This document shows, piece after piece, positions 52,298 through 59,697 of a stretch of 64,000 bases of DNA (the stretch's first letter is position 1; each line of letters starts with the position of its first letter). A program made the position numbers and the translations under genes. The DNA is taken from contig NZ_FNHN01000002.1 in NCBI RefSeq assembly GCF_900103525.1, forward strand, positions 124,001-188,000, given 5' to 3'. Below the pieces are notes generated by a model that saw nothing but the letters and a program-made list of their open reading frames with translations, had not been told where the DNA came from and did not search any database. Origin of the DNA: Bacillus sp. OK048. Its GTDB lineage: Bacteria; Bacillota; Bacilli; Bacillales; Cytobacillaceae.

Positions 52298-52522
52298 TTA
52301 TTCTCCGGCAATCCTACAAACTGACATTTCAGCAACATACTGCTGACAACATTCAGCTTTTTGATGAATAAGTACTGTTTCCCCATAATCATCGAATTCA
52401 TAAATATCTTCACCGGCTAAAATATCTTCCTGGCATCCAGCACAATCACCAATTACTTTTGGTTCCTGTTCCTTTTCCTTCCACAAGCTGTCTACTATCA
52501 TGGGATTCTCAATTTCTCCCAA
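52298..52522 (-). CDS. Small zinc-ribbon-like phage protein
   Basis: 74 residues from the TTG at 52522 behind GAGGTGAG; a GTG at 52600 is in frame but lies deep within the preceding gene. CAGCQEDI, then AECCQQYVAEMSVC form a four-cysteine zinc-binding pattern. Unknown function. Confidence 0.6.
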   Translation of the reverse strand: MGEIENPMIVDSLWKEKEQEPKVIGDCAGCQEDILAGEDIYEFDDYGETVLIHQKAECCQQYVAEMSVCRIAGE

Positions 52523-52532
52523 ACTACTCACC

Positions 52533-52880
52533 TCATTCCCTTTTTCTACCTTTACTCCGAATGGGCCATTTATCAGGTTCAATTTTCCGCTGATCACCAA
52601 TGTATTTGTTTAAGACTGAAATCGATATATTTAGTGCTGTTGCAATCTCTGGTATTGTTTCACCTGACATAAACAATTTGTGGAGGGTATCCTTATCGAC
52701 ACTATCAATTAACTTACCTTTTCGCTGTAGTGCCTCTTTTTTGCGTTCGCTAACCTTTTTATAATCAATTGTTTCAGTGCTAAAAACAGCTTCACCAGTG
52801 GGCACAATAGGGTGCTTAGCTACATATGCTAGTCGCTCTTCCTCCGTCATATACCAAACAGTCACTTTCCCAATCGACAC
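52533..52880 (-). CDS. Phage protein with HTH (sigma-like)
   Basis: 115 residues. The part LHKLFMSGETIPEIATALNISISVLNKYI is a helix-turn-helix. Basic tail RSKGRKRE. GTG start behind AGGAGGTG. Early gene, perhaps a regulator. Confidence 0.68.
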   Translation of the reverse strand: MSIGKVTVWYMTEEERLAYVAKHPIVPTGEAVFSTETIDYKKVSERKKEALQRKGKLIDSVDKDTLHKLFMSGETIPEIATALNISISVLNKYIGDQRKIEPDKWPIRSKGRKRE

Positions 52881-52891
52881 ATTGTCACCTC

Positions 52892-53155
52892 CTAAATTTC
52901 TAATTCCAATTGATCTGTTATTTCTTTTACATGGTCATTCCAAACAATATGTCCCCAAGTAGAGTTATCATCAGCACGTACAAAATACGCTTGTTTTAAA
53001 TCACGACCACAACCATTACTTCCATACCAAATTGAAATTCGTTTTAAGATAGTACCAGGTTTCCAACCAAATAATTTCTCATAATTTTTATTCGTATTTT
53101 CAAGTAAGATATATTGTTTTTGTTCTTCTGGAGGGATCTTTTCATTCTTTTTCAA
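52892..53155 (-). CDS. Unknown phage protein
   Basis: 87 residues; TILKRISIWYGSNGCGRDL. TTG start at 53155 behind AGGAGGT, which overlaps the stop of the preceding 29-residue gene. No family recognised. Confidence 0.58.
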   Translation of the reverse strand: MKKNEKIPPEEQKQYILLENTNKNYEKLFGWKPGTILKRISIWYGSNGCGRDLKQAYFVRADDNSTWGHIVWNDHVKEITDQLELEI

Positions 53156-53160
53156 TAAAA

Positions 53161-53250
53161 TTACCTCCTGTTATCCTTAGCCACTAAATAAACTGCGATA
53201 AGACGTTCCTGCACCGACATAGCCAACCATGCTTTTGCTTTAATCTTCAT
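53161..53250 (-). CDS. 29-residue phage protein
   Basis: MKIKAKAWLAMSVQERLIAV plus YLVAKDNRR; a basic amphipathic helix. Very strong AAGGAGGTG site upstream, and its stop overlaps the next ribosome binding site. Likely real. Confidence 0.55.
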   Translation of the reverse strand: MKIKAKAWLAMSVQERLIAVYLVAKDNRR

Positions 53251-53256
53251 ATGTAC

Positions 53257-53436
53257 TCACCTCCTTAAAAGTTCATCCTGGATTAGCTCCAGTAATGCTT
53301 GCTGCCTTTGTACATATTCATTAATTTCATTTCCACCTGCTACATGAGAACCAATTCTTCTTTCTGCATCTTCCACAAGAGTGATTAAATCGGCATAAGA
53401 TAATTGTGGAAGACTAGCTTTCCAATAATCGAGCAT
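53257..53436 (-). CDS. Unknown small phage protein
   Basis: 59 residues (MLDYWKASLPQLSYADLITL). ATG shares bases with the previous stop (TAATG). Helical. No family recognised. Confidence 0.58.
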   Translation of the reverse strand: MLDYWKASLPQLSYADLITLVEDAERRIGSHVAGGNEINEYVQRQQALLELIQDELLRR

Positions 53437-53768
53437 TAGCAATTAATTCCTTTAATTTTGATGTTTAATAAATTTAGAGTTTTTGTAACTGCTAATGACA
53501 TCTGCCATTCTGATGAAAACTCACGACTCGTATCAAGACTATGGTAATATTCAAGGATCTTGTCCTCAGGACCAGGTTCAATTTCATATCCAACATATAA
53601 AGCGACATTTAGAGTTTCTAAATCAATGTTATTTAATGCCTCACGTTTATCTGTCCACAATCCATTTACACCATGGTATTGACTTACATTAGCTCTATCC
53701 CCACCGTTTACTTCAAGAGCACTTTCCAATGCCGCAGCTTCTTCTTTTGAAATCATCACTTTTTCCAT
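53436..53768 (-). CDS. Unknown phage protein
   Basis: 110 residues; ALEVNGGDRANVSQYHGV, YEIEPGPEDKILEYYHS. ATG behind AGGGAGG. Belongs to the early operon. A related DUF1642-like role cannot be shown. Confidence 0.58.
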   Translation of the reverse strand: MEKVMISKEEAAALESALEVNGGDRANVSQYHGVNGLWTDKREALNNIDLETLNVALYVGYEIEPGPEDKILEYYHSLDTSREFSSEWQMSLAVTKTLNLLNIKIKGINC

Positions 53769-53771
53769 TTC

Positions 53772-53861
53772 TTATTTCCCTCCTAATAATTTTTCTGCTA
53801 ACACCCTAAAAACCAAAGCTAATATTCCATAACCAACCGCGAATTCTAACGTATTAATCAC
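53772..53861 (-). CDS. Possible 29-residue membrane peptide
   Basis: INTLEFAVGYGILALVFRV then a short basic tail. The only available start is a GTG that overlaps its own AGGAGGTG site, which is unfavourable; the composition fits a small phage membrane protein. Confidence 0.3.
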   Translation of the reverse strand: MINTLEFAVGYGILALVFRVLAEKLLGGK

Positions 53862-53949
53862 CTCCTAATATGCTAAACTGGTTGATTTAGAACTTGATTC
53901 GTTCCTCAAATTTCGCCAAAGGCTTAAAAAATTTAGAGGAATGGATCCT

Positions 53950-54321
53950 CTAAGAAATTTCAGCAACTGGAACTTTCGAATGCTCCCGATAAAAGTCACG
54001 AAGTTGAGTAAAGTTATATATATCGAAATCACCAAATCCGATACCGTGCTCTGCTGTTAACTTTAAGTCATCATCAACCATTCCATGCCTTTTATAAAAA
54101 TCAAAACTCCTATAAAAAAGTACTGAATCATGTTCACCTTCTTTTTTAAATAAACAATTAATAGATACGATTCTTGATTCACTCCCCCGAATTGTGTAAG
54201 CAGCTAGTTCGACCATTTTAAAGCGATCAGTATTTAACAAATCATTTATTGTGATAAACACTTTTCCTTCACCTATTACTTTTAATGGGCCAGTATTACT
54301 TGCAAGATATTTCCCATCCAT
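53950..54321 (-). CDS. Unknown phage protein
   Basis: 123 residues, beta-rich start (KVFITINDLLNTDRFKMVEL) and acidic end. ATG at 54321 behind AAGGAGG. No family recognised. Confidence 0.58.
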   Translation of the reverse strand: MDGKYLASNTGPLKVIGEGKVFITINDLLNTDRFKMVELAAYTIRGSESRIVSINCLFKKEGEHDSVLFYRSFDFYKRHGMVDDDLKLTAEHGIGFGDFDIYNFTQLRDFYREHSKVPVAEIS

Positions 54322-54335
54322 TTTCAAATCCTCCT

Positions 54336-54464
54336 TTATTTTGTTTGCAATTCCTTCTCCTTTTTCTTTTCAGCCAAGATCCGCGGAATAGACGTTTTCA
54401 TAAAAAATTTAGCCATTTCTTTTAAAGTTTCCTCACTAATTTTGGGCTGTTCTGCCGTTTTCAT
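54336..54464 (-). CDS. 42-residue phage protein
   Basis: MKTAEQPKISEETLKEMAKF then a basic tail (KKKEKELQTK). Behind GGAGCTGGAGAG. Cotranscribed with the Cro-like gene; unknown function. Confidence 0.5.
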   Translation of the reverse strand: MKTAEQPKISEETLKEMAKFFMKTSIPRILAEKKKEKELQTK

Positions 54465-54493
54465 CTCTCCAGCTCCTACCTCTTATGCTCTCT

Positions 54494-54712
54494 TTAGCAA
54501 GCACTATCTATAAAAAAAATATCATTAAAATCCACACCGAGATTTGTGGAAATTCGCTTAGCAATTTTTGCGCTTGGCGATCTTTCTTCATTAACAATCT
54601 GATTTATATAAGGTGGAGTAACTTCTATGGCCTTTGCTAATTCAGTTTGAGAAAATCCATTAATAATCAGCATTTTTTTAAATTCAGTGGGATCTTTCAA
54701 TTTAATTTTCAT
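54494..54712 (-). CDS. Cro-like XRE regulator
   Basis: 72 residues. HTH unit GFSQTELAKAIEVTPPYINQIV. It is the first gene of the leftward early operon, divergent from the repressor, hence the cro role. Start behind GAGGTGATG. Confidence 0.85.
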   Translation of the reverse strand: MKIKLKDPTEFKKMLIINGFSQTELAKAIEVTPPYINQIVNEERSPSAKIAKRISTNLGVDFNDIFFIDSAC

Positions 54713-54721
54713 TTCATCACC

Positions 54722-54862
54722 TCGCTTACTTTAGTTATCACTTCCTGTAATTCCATAATAATCCTTAACGCAAACTTTAGCAAGCATTTTTTAGCATTTT
54801 TTTCTAAAAAAATAACATTTTTAAAATTTATCATAACAATAGTAAGCGTTTAGGGTTATAAT
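54722..54862. promoter_or_regulatory. Lysogeny switch: divergent promoters and operators
   Basis: Repressor-side -10 TATAAT at 54857-54862; cro-side promoter TTGCTA-17-TATTAT at 54755-54783 (minus). Inverted octamers CGCTTACT (54723-54730) and AGTAAGCG (54841-54848) plus variant CGCAAACTTTAGC between them look like operators shared by both regulators. Confidence 0.6.
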
Positions 54863-54883
54863 AAAAATTGTGAGGTGAATTTT

Positions 54884-55858
54884 ATGACCGCCGATTTAAT
54901 AAAATTTGGTGAATATTTAAGAGAGTTAAGAAAAGAAAGAGGACTTTCCATTAGACAATTGGAGAAAAAGACTGGTGTGTCTAATGCATATCTATCTCAA
55001 ATAGAAAATGGAAAAAAAGGGTTGCCATCACCTGACATTTTAAAGAAAATCTCTGAACCTTTAAAAGTTGGGTACGAAGAATTAATGGAGAAAGCAGGAT
55101 ATATTTCAGGAGATCTACACAGAGAAACAGTGCAGGCTATCGATCGTGCAAACAGCGATGTTAATGGTCTTAATGAATTAATTAATAATGCAGCTGAGAT
55201 TTTTGTAAGTTCTGTAACTAACGAATCAGGTGTTTTAACTGATGTTTTTCGTGAATATTTATTAGAAGCAAATGAAAATTTATCAGAAGAAGAGATGGAT
55301 GAATTAATTAATGATCCAGAAATAACTGAAAAAATATTTAAAAGTTTAACAATTGGTGAAAAAATTACTTTTCTTAATTTTATTATTAAAGATTTAGTGG
55401 ATAGAAATATTGATCCAAAAGAGTTATATAAAAGTAATGCTGAAATCATATCGGAACATTTTATGCCCGTATTAAAAGTACCCGTATTAGGCCATATTGC
55501 AGCTGGCCAACCGATTTTTGCAGAAGACCATATAGAGGAATGGACAGAAATCCCCAATATGTGGAACCTTAAACCTGATGGTGCAATAGTACTAAAAGTT
55601 AAAGGAGATTCCATGATTGGAAGTAGAATATTTGATGGAGATAAAGTGGTAGTGAAAATACAGCAGGAAGTCGAAAACGGAGAAATTGCTGTTGTAAACA
55701 TTAACGGTGATGAAGCAACTCTAAAAAGAGTCAAAAAAACAGAAAACGGGCAAGTCATACTTTACCCGGACAACCCTAAGTATGAACCCATTTTTATAAC
55801 TAATGAGCGAGCACGAATCATAGGTAAAGTGGTCCAAGTAATGTTCGAACCAAAGTAA
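54884..55858 (+). CDS. CI/LexA-like phage repressor
   Basis: 324 residues. N-terminal XRE HTH (RGLSIRQLEKKTGVSNAYLS), an unusual long middle (70-190), then an S24 peptidase domain: self-cleavage Ala207-Gly208 in HIAAGQPI, catalytic Ser243 (KGDSM) and Lys281. RecA filament after DNA damage should trigger cleavage and induction. The ATG at 54884 follows TGAGGTG. Confidence 0.92.
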   Translation: MTADLIKFGEYLRELRKERGLSIRQLEKKTGVSNAYLSQIENGKKGLPSPDILKKISEPLKVGYEELMEKAGYISGDLHRETVQAIDRANSDVNGLNELINNAAEIFVSSVTNESGVLTDVFREYLLEANENLSEEEMDELINDPEITEKIFKSLTIGEKITFLNFIIKDLVDRNIDPKELYKSNAEIISEHFMPVLKVPVLGHIAAGQPIFAEDHIEEWTEIPNMWNLKPDGAIVLKVKGDSMIGSRIFDGDKVVVKIQQEVENGEIAVVNINGDEATLKRVKKTENGQVILYPDNPKYEPIFITNERARIIGKVVQVMFEPK

Positions 55859-55880
55859 CCCAATCAAAAATAAGTTGATA

Positions 55881-56039
55881 TTAATCTGCAGTATTTATAT
55901 ATGCTTTTAAACAAATATAACAAGGATTGGTATTTTTTTCTTTTTTAACTAATCTTTTTTTAAAAATTTCTCGTTTAATTGATGTGTTTAAAAATAATGT
56001 TAATACATTTTTTTTTGTTTCAACACTAAGTCGTTTCAT
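55881..56039 (-). CDS. Small basic phage protein
   Basis: 52 residues, starting MKRLSVETKKNVLTLFLNT, with many Lys/Arg and a CYIC motif. The ATG at 56039 follows TAAGGAG. Lies between repressor and HTH gene on the opposite strand. Basic and near the integrase, so it is one candidate for recombination directionality factor. Confidence 0.55.
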   Translation of the reverse strand: MKRLSVETKKNVLTLFLNTSIKREIFKKRLVKKEKNTNPCYICLKAYINTAD

Positions 56040-56083
56040 CGATGTAATCTCCTTATAATATATTGGAAAAAGGCGGTAAAAGA

Positions 56084-56317
56084 ATGGCATACCGAATCGG
56101 GAGATGCCTTCTTTCTGAAAAATTGGAGGAGTTAGAAATGACTCCAGCTGAATTAGCACGACGTTTAGGTGTTCATAGACAACAAGTTGATAAATGGATT
56201 AACGGAAAACAAAAAATGAACATGGAGTCTGCTAAAAACGTTGCATCCATTCTTAATTTAGATCACGGTGATCAACTATATGAATGGATTATAATACCCA
56301 ATAGAAAGAAGGCATAG
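56084..56317 (+). CDS. XRE-family HTH protein near integrase
   Basis: 77 residues. HTH MTPAELARRLGVHRQQVDKWINGKQ. ATG at 56084 after AAGGCGG. Between repressor and integrase, possibly controlling excision. Confidence 0.82.
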   Translation: MAYRIGRCLLSEKLEELEMTPAELARRLGVHRQQVDKWINGKQKMNMESAKNVASILNLDHGDQLYEWIIIPNRKKA

Positions 56318-56403
56318 GAGGAATTGGTTTTATACCTTTTCCGCGATTCAAATGTCAACCATCCGGCTTACAAATAATAATACATTATCTGGCACATCAT
56401 TTG

Positions 56404-56427
56404 TCGACATATTTTTCGACATATTTT
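56404..56427. repeat. Two 12-bp tandem repeats before the integrase
   Basis: TCGACATATTTT occurs twice without a gap, about 20 bases before the integrase ribosome binding site (AGGAGGG). Confidence 0.65.
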
Positions 56428-56449
56428 TCACTTTTTAGGAGGGACAACT

Positions 56450-57856
56450 ATGACTGTCGCATTATATATTCGTGTATCCACACATGAACAGGCAAAAGAA
56501 GGATATTCTATTCCAGCACAAAAAGAACGACTCATTGCCTATTGTACGGCACAAGGCTGGACAGACTATAGGTTCTATGTTGATGAAGGGGTTTCTGCTA
56601 AAGATACCAACCGCCCTGAATTACAACGTATGTTAGACGATGTAAAAAAAGGTAAAATAAATATGATTTTGGTTTATCGATTAGACCGCTTTACTAGACG
56701 TGTTCGTGACCTATATGAAATGTTAGAGATGTTAGACAAATATAAATGTAGTTTTAAAAGCGCCACAGAGTTGTATGACACGTCAAACGCTATGGGTCGA
56801 ATGTTTATAGGGTTAGTAGCCCTCCTCGCACAATGGGAGACAGAGAACCTTTCTGAACGTGTGAAAATGGCTTTAGAGGAAAAAGTTTCTGGAGGGGAAC
56901 GTGTTGGAGCTGTGCCATATGGTTTTGACCTCAACGAAAAAGAAAAGTTGGAAGCCAACGTGCAGGCAACTACCGTGCTTCTGATGATAGATAAAATCAA
57001 AAGTGGAATGTCCACCAATCAACTAGCTGATTACTTAAATAAGACCAATCAAGATCGTACCTGGCACGTAACTGGTATTTTACGCATATTAAAAAATCCA
57101 GCTTTATATGGAGCAACACGATGGAATGAAGAAGTATATGAAGATACACATACAGGTATTATTTCAAAACAAGAATTTATGAAGCTGCAACAAATGTTAG
57201 AGGATCGTTCTTTCCAACATAGGAGAGATGGTCATGCAATTTATTTATTTCAAGGGCTTCTTACTTGTCCTCATTGTGGATCCTTTCTATCGGTCAATCG
57301 GTACATTCGTACACGCAAGGACGGAAGCAAATATCAGGGAGTAGTTTACAAATGCCAGGTCTGTTACAAAAATGGTGATACCATGCTGACGATTGGTGAA
57401 CATCGTTTTGTGGAAGCTCTTTATGATTATATGAAGCATGTAGAAATTGAAGACGTCACTCCTATTATAGAAAAGAAAGACGAACGGGAATTGTTAGTGA
57501 AGCAGCTGGAGAAGGTGGAAAAACAACGTGAAAAATTTACACTGGCATGGTCGATGGAAAAAATTATGGATGAGGAGTATGAAAAGCTCATGGATGAAAC
57601 GAGAGGGATCTATGATGAGTTGAAAAGTAAAGTTGTCCAATATAAAACCCCTGTGCCGATCAACACAGAGGCTTTGAAAGATATTGTTTTTACTTTTAAT
57701 GAAACTTTTACCTTTTTAGAGCATGAAGAGAGGAAAAAATTCATTTCACAGTTTATCCGAAAAATTGAATTTAAAACCTTGTCAAAGCCACCTGTCAATC
57801 CACGAAACAAAAAAGGAAAAGACTTAATCATCTTAACGAATGTTGAGTTTTATTAG
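56450..57856 (+). CDS. int: Large serine recombinase (integrase)
   Basis: 468 residues: resolvase domain with nucleophile Ser10 (YIRVSTHEQ) and RLDRFTRR; recombinase domain (about 150-250); zinc ribbon C273/C276 and C302/C305; a coiled coil around 340-400. It ends 31 bases before the right junction, so attP lies next to int. Large serine integrases need a separate directionality factor to excise, and recombine short cores, which fits the 4-bp repeat here. Confidence 0.95.
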   Translation: MTVALYIRVSTHEQAKEGYSIPAQKERLIAYCTAQGWTDYRFYVDEGVSAKDTNRPELQRMLDDVKKGKINMILVYRLDRFTRRVRDLYEMLEMLDKYKCSFKSATELYDTSNAMGRMFIGLVALLAQWETENLSERVKMALEEKVSGGERVGAVPYGFDLNEKEKLEANVQATTVLLMIDKIKSGMSTNQLADYLNKTNQDRTWHVTGILRILKNPALYGATRWNEEVYEDTHTGIISKQEFMKLQQMLEDRSFQHRRDGHAIYLFQGLLTCPHCGSFLSVNRYIRTRKDGSKYQGVVYKCQVCYKNGDTMLTIGEHRFVEALYDYMKHVEIEDVTPIIEKKDERELLVKQLEKVEKQREKFTLAWSMEKIMDEEYEKLMDETRGIYDELKSKVVQYKTPVPINTEALKDIVFTFNETFTFLEHEERKKFISQFIRKIEFKTLSKPPVNPRNKKGKDLIILTNVEFY

Positions 57857-57869
57857 CATTCGTTAAGTA

Positions 57870-57905
57870 GTATTTGTGTTACGTTATCGGTCGGGCCTGT
57901 AAAAA
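57870..57905. other. Right prophage junction (att site)
   Basis: On the minus strand comGA sequence TTTTTACAGGCCCG runs into ACCG and then prophage ATAACGTAACACAAATAC. Pairs with the left junction at 13312-13315. Confidence 0.85.
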
Positions 57906-58341
57906 TTATTAGGCCGTGAGCATGTTTAAGGAGAGCAAGTAGTTTTCTGGTCATACCTGGGAAAAGAGAAAGTTGGTGAAAGGGAATCTGTTCTTGCTGT
58001 GGCAGCAGTCTAATGACAAGACTTTCTCGGTTGTTGGATGGAAGAGTTGAAAGTCTAAGACCCATTAATTTTCCATCGACTTCACAAAAAATCGCACCGC
58101 TTTGGGGACGTCTTCGTTCTCCGATATCCATATTCGCTGTAAATTTAAAATGAGAGATTAATCTGTCGCATTCATCTTTTGGAAGTGATAACCGGGGAAT
58201 CAGTTTGTTTGTTAAGCGGATTTGAATCAATGTGTCTTGCTTTCTGGGAACAATGTGAATATCTGTTGCTTGATTTCGGGCTGCATCTGTAATAATCCTA
58301 TTTGCTAGTATTTCGATTGAGCTTACAATATGTAACACCAC
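57888..58341 (-). pseudogene. comGA: comGA 5' fragment (N-terminal 151 residues)
   Basis: N-terminal domain of the competence traffic ATPase with DIHIVPRKQDT, LISHFKF, MDIGERRRPQ and RLSTLPSNNRESLVIRLLPQ, ending HGLIIFTGPT at the start of Walker A; eleven prophage-encoded residues then a stop at 57853. Start is uncertain: GTG 58341 overlaps an AAGGTGGTG site, so an ATT two to five codons on may be used. With the 3' fragment it makes 361 residues (356 in B. subtilis). Confidence 0.93.
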
Positions 58342-58631
58342 CTTATATTTTGTCTTTGTAGTAATTCGACACCTTTCAAGCTATTCCTTCATGATTCTTC
58401 TTTTTTTTAAAAAAATTTTTTCTTTTTTTCATTCACTATTGTCTAAAAAATAACTATTGACAAACAGGCTGTATATATTTCGTTTATGTTTTGTATAACA
58501 AGGCACCTTCGGATAGTTTGCAATTGTGAACAATTTCTAAACATATAGTGTTAACATTGTTAACCTCATTCCCATGTACAAAATGCTGTATTATAATGGG
58601 ATTAAATTATGGGGGTTTGAGGTGAACAGAG
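58342..58631. promoter_or_regulatory. Intergenic region before comGA and the HTH gene
   Basis: Long A/T tracts (TTTTTTTTAAAAAAATTTTTTCTTTTTTTC, 58400-58429) may contain ComK-type A-box/T-box sites for comGA; the exact AAAA-N5-TTTT pairs cannot be fixed. A TATAAT at 58592-58597 with two GTTAAC palindromes (58550-58555, 58559-58564) upstream is a likely promoter/operator of the HTH gene. Confidence 0.4.
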
Positions 58632-59327
58632 ATGGAACAAACATTAAAGATAACAAATGTTTTATCAGATCCAACTAGGTACTACATCTATCAATACATT
58701 ACGAAACGTCATCAAGAAGTTACCGTGCAAGAAGTAGCTGAGAATTTTAATATCCATCCCAATGTTGCGAGGTTACATTTATCTAAGCTTGAAGATGTCA
58801 ATATGTTAGCTTCTGAAACCAAAAAGACTGGCAAAGGTGGCAGACCCAGTAGATTATATCGTCTATCAGATGATGTCATTCAGTTGCACTTCCCTTTCCG
58901 AGATTACATGCTTCTTTCAAAAGTAGCTATCACTACCATGCTCACGTTAGGGGAAGCTGGTAAACAAGCTCTTTACTTAACTGGAAAACGATTTGGTGCT
59001 GAAGTAATTGATCAGGAATTGGCTAGAAGATCCTTTGGAGAAGAAATAGATTTTGATCAAAAATTAGCTATCTTGAAAAGTGCTGCAACCTTAGCAGGCT
59101 TTTATCCAGAATTTGAAGCAAATGATGATCAAAACAAAATTTTCTTCCAGATTTATAATTGTCCCTTTAAAGAAGTGGCAGAGGAGCACGAAAGTGTTTG
59201 TGCGATGCATCATGAGTTCCTAAAAGGAATGTTTGAAGCATTGTTTGAGTCAGTGGAGTTAATTGAAAAAGAAAATATTATTTCAGGTTGCGAAACTTGC
59301 TCTTATCAGGCACTTGTTACAAACTAA
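58632..59327 (+). CDS. HTH regulator with C-terminal cysteine cluster
   Basis: 231 residues. N-terminal ArsR/DeoR-like winged HTH (VTVQEVAENFNIHPNVARLHLSKL) with KGGRPSRLYRL wing, and a C-terminal sensor domain with CPFKEVAEEHESVCAMHH and GCETCSY, a cysteine set that could bind a metal or Fe-S cluster, as in SufR-like regulators. Start behind GAGGTGA. It stands where B. subtilis has other genes upstream of comGA. Confidence 0.82.
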   Translation: MEQTLKITNVLSDPTRYYIYQYITKRHQEVTVQEVAENFNIHPNVARLHLSKLEDVNMLASETKKTGKGGRPSRLYRLSDDVIQLHFPFRDYMLLSKVAITTMLTLGEAGKQALYLTGKRFGAEVIDQELARRSFGEEIDFDQKLAILKSAATLAGFYPEFEANDDQNKIFFQIYNCPFKEVAEEHESVCAMHHEFLKGMFEALFESVELIEKENIISGCETCSYQALVTN

Positions 59328-59406
59328 TTTGAAAGCTTATTTACTTTTGACCTCCTTTTCTTTATAATATTGCTGATGGTACCATAGGGGAAAAGGAGGG
59401 ATACAT

Positions 59407-59649
59407 ATGGATCGCATGTACAGAGTTTTGGGTTTCTGGACGGGTATTTTTACCGTTATGTTCTATCTAGGTGATATGGATAAAACCGCATTGCTTTTCT
59501 TGGCCCAAACTGGTTTCTTTGTTTTACTAAGTTATCTTAAACTATCCGAGCGTATGTATATGTATGTTTTTTGTGGATATTTAACCGTTTTCTTCGCAGG
59601 CTTCACTTATTGGACAACTTTTATGATGCCACTAGGTGGAGGACATTGA
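59407..59649 (+). CDS. yqgY: DUF2626 membrane protein YqgY
   Basis: 80 residues, three membrane helices (MDRMYRVLGFWTGIFTVMFY, TALLFLAQTGFFVLLSYL, YMYVFCGYLTVFFAGFTYW). Small conserved protein of Bacillus, family DUF2626; function unknown. AAAGGAGG upstream. Confidence 0.9.
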   Translation: MDRMYRVLGFWTGIFTVMFYLGDMDKTALLFLAQTGFFVLLSYLKLSERMYMYVFCGYLTVFFAGFTYWTTFMMPLGGGH

Positions 59650-59670
59650 GAAGATAGGAACACGTAAAAA

Positions 59671-59697
59671 ACACCGGGACCTTCTCCGGTGTTTTTT
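59671..59697. terminator. Bidirectional terminator between yqgY and methyltransferase gene
   Basis: ACACCGG and CCGGTGT pair with T-runs on both sides; serves both convergent genes. Confidence 0.8.

Larger units (their letters stand above)
13312..57891. mobile_element. Siphovirus prophage inserted in comGA
   Basis: About 44.6 kb bounded by a 4-bp repeat (CGGT on the plus strand) at 13312-13315 and 57888-57891. It carries a large serine integrase at the right end and a full set of lysogeny, replication, packaging, head, tail and lysis genes in the usual order, all structural genes on the minus strand. No structural gene is visibly broken, so it is probably inducible. Head genes are HK97-like; tape measure, tail chaperones and baseplate indicate a long non-contractile tail. 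Excision across the repeat would rebuild comGA. Confidence 0.93.

Noticed and set aside
54997-55758. 253-codon frame opposite the repressor
   Set aside because: Antisense shadow of the CI-like gene without start signals.
56318-56370. 17-codon frame after the HTH gene (TTG behind AGGAGG)
   Set aside because: Spacing of only a few bases from the AGGAGG and short length; more likely chance.
13312-57891. Integrative conjugative element instead of phage
   Set aside because: The conjugation-like genes are few and no relaxase is seen, whereas complete head, tail, packaging and lysis genes are present.
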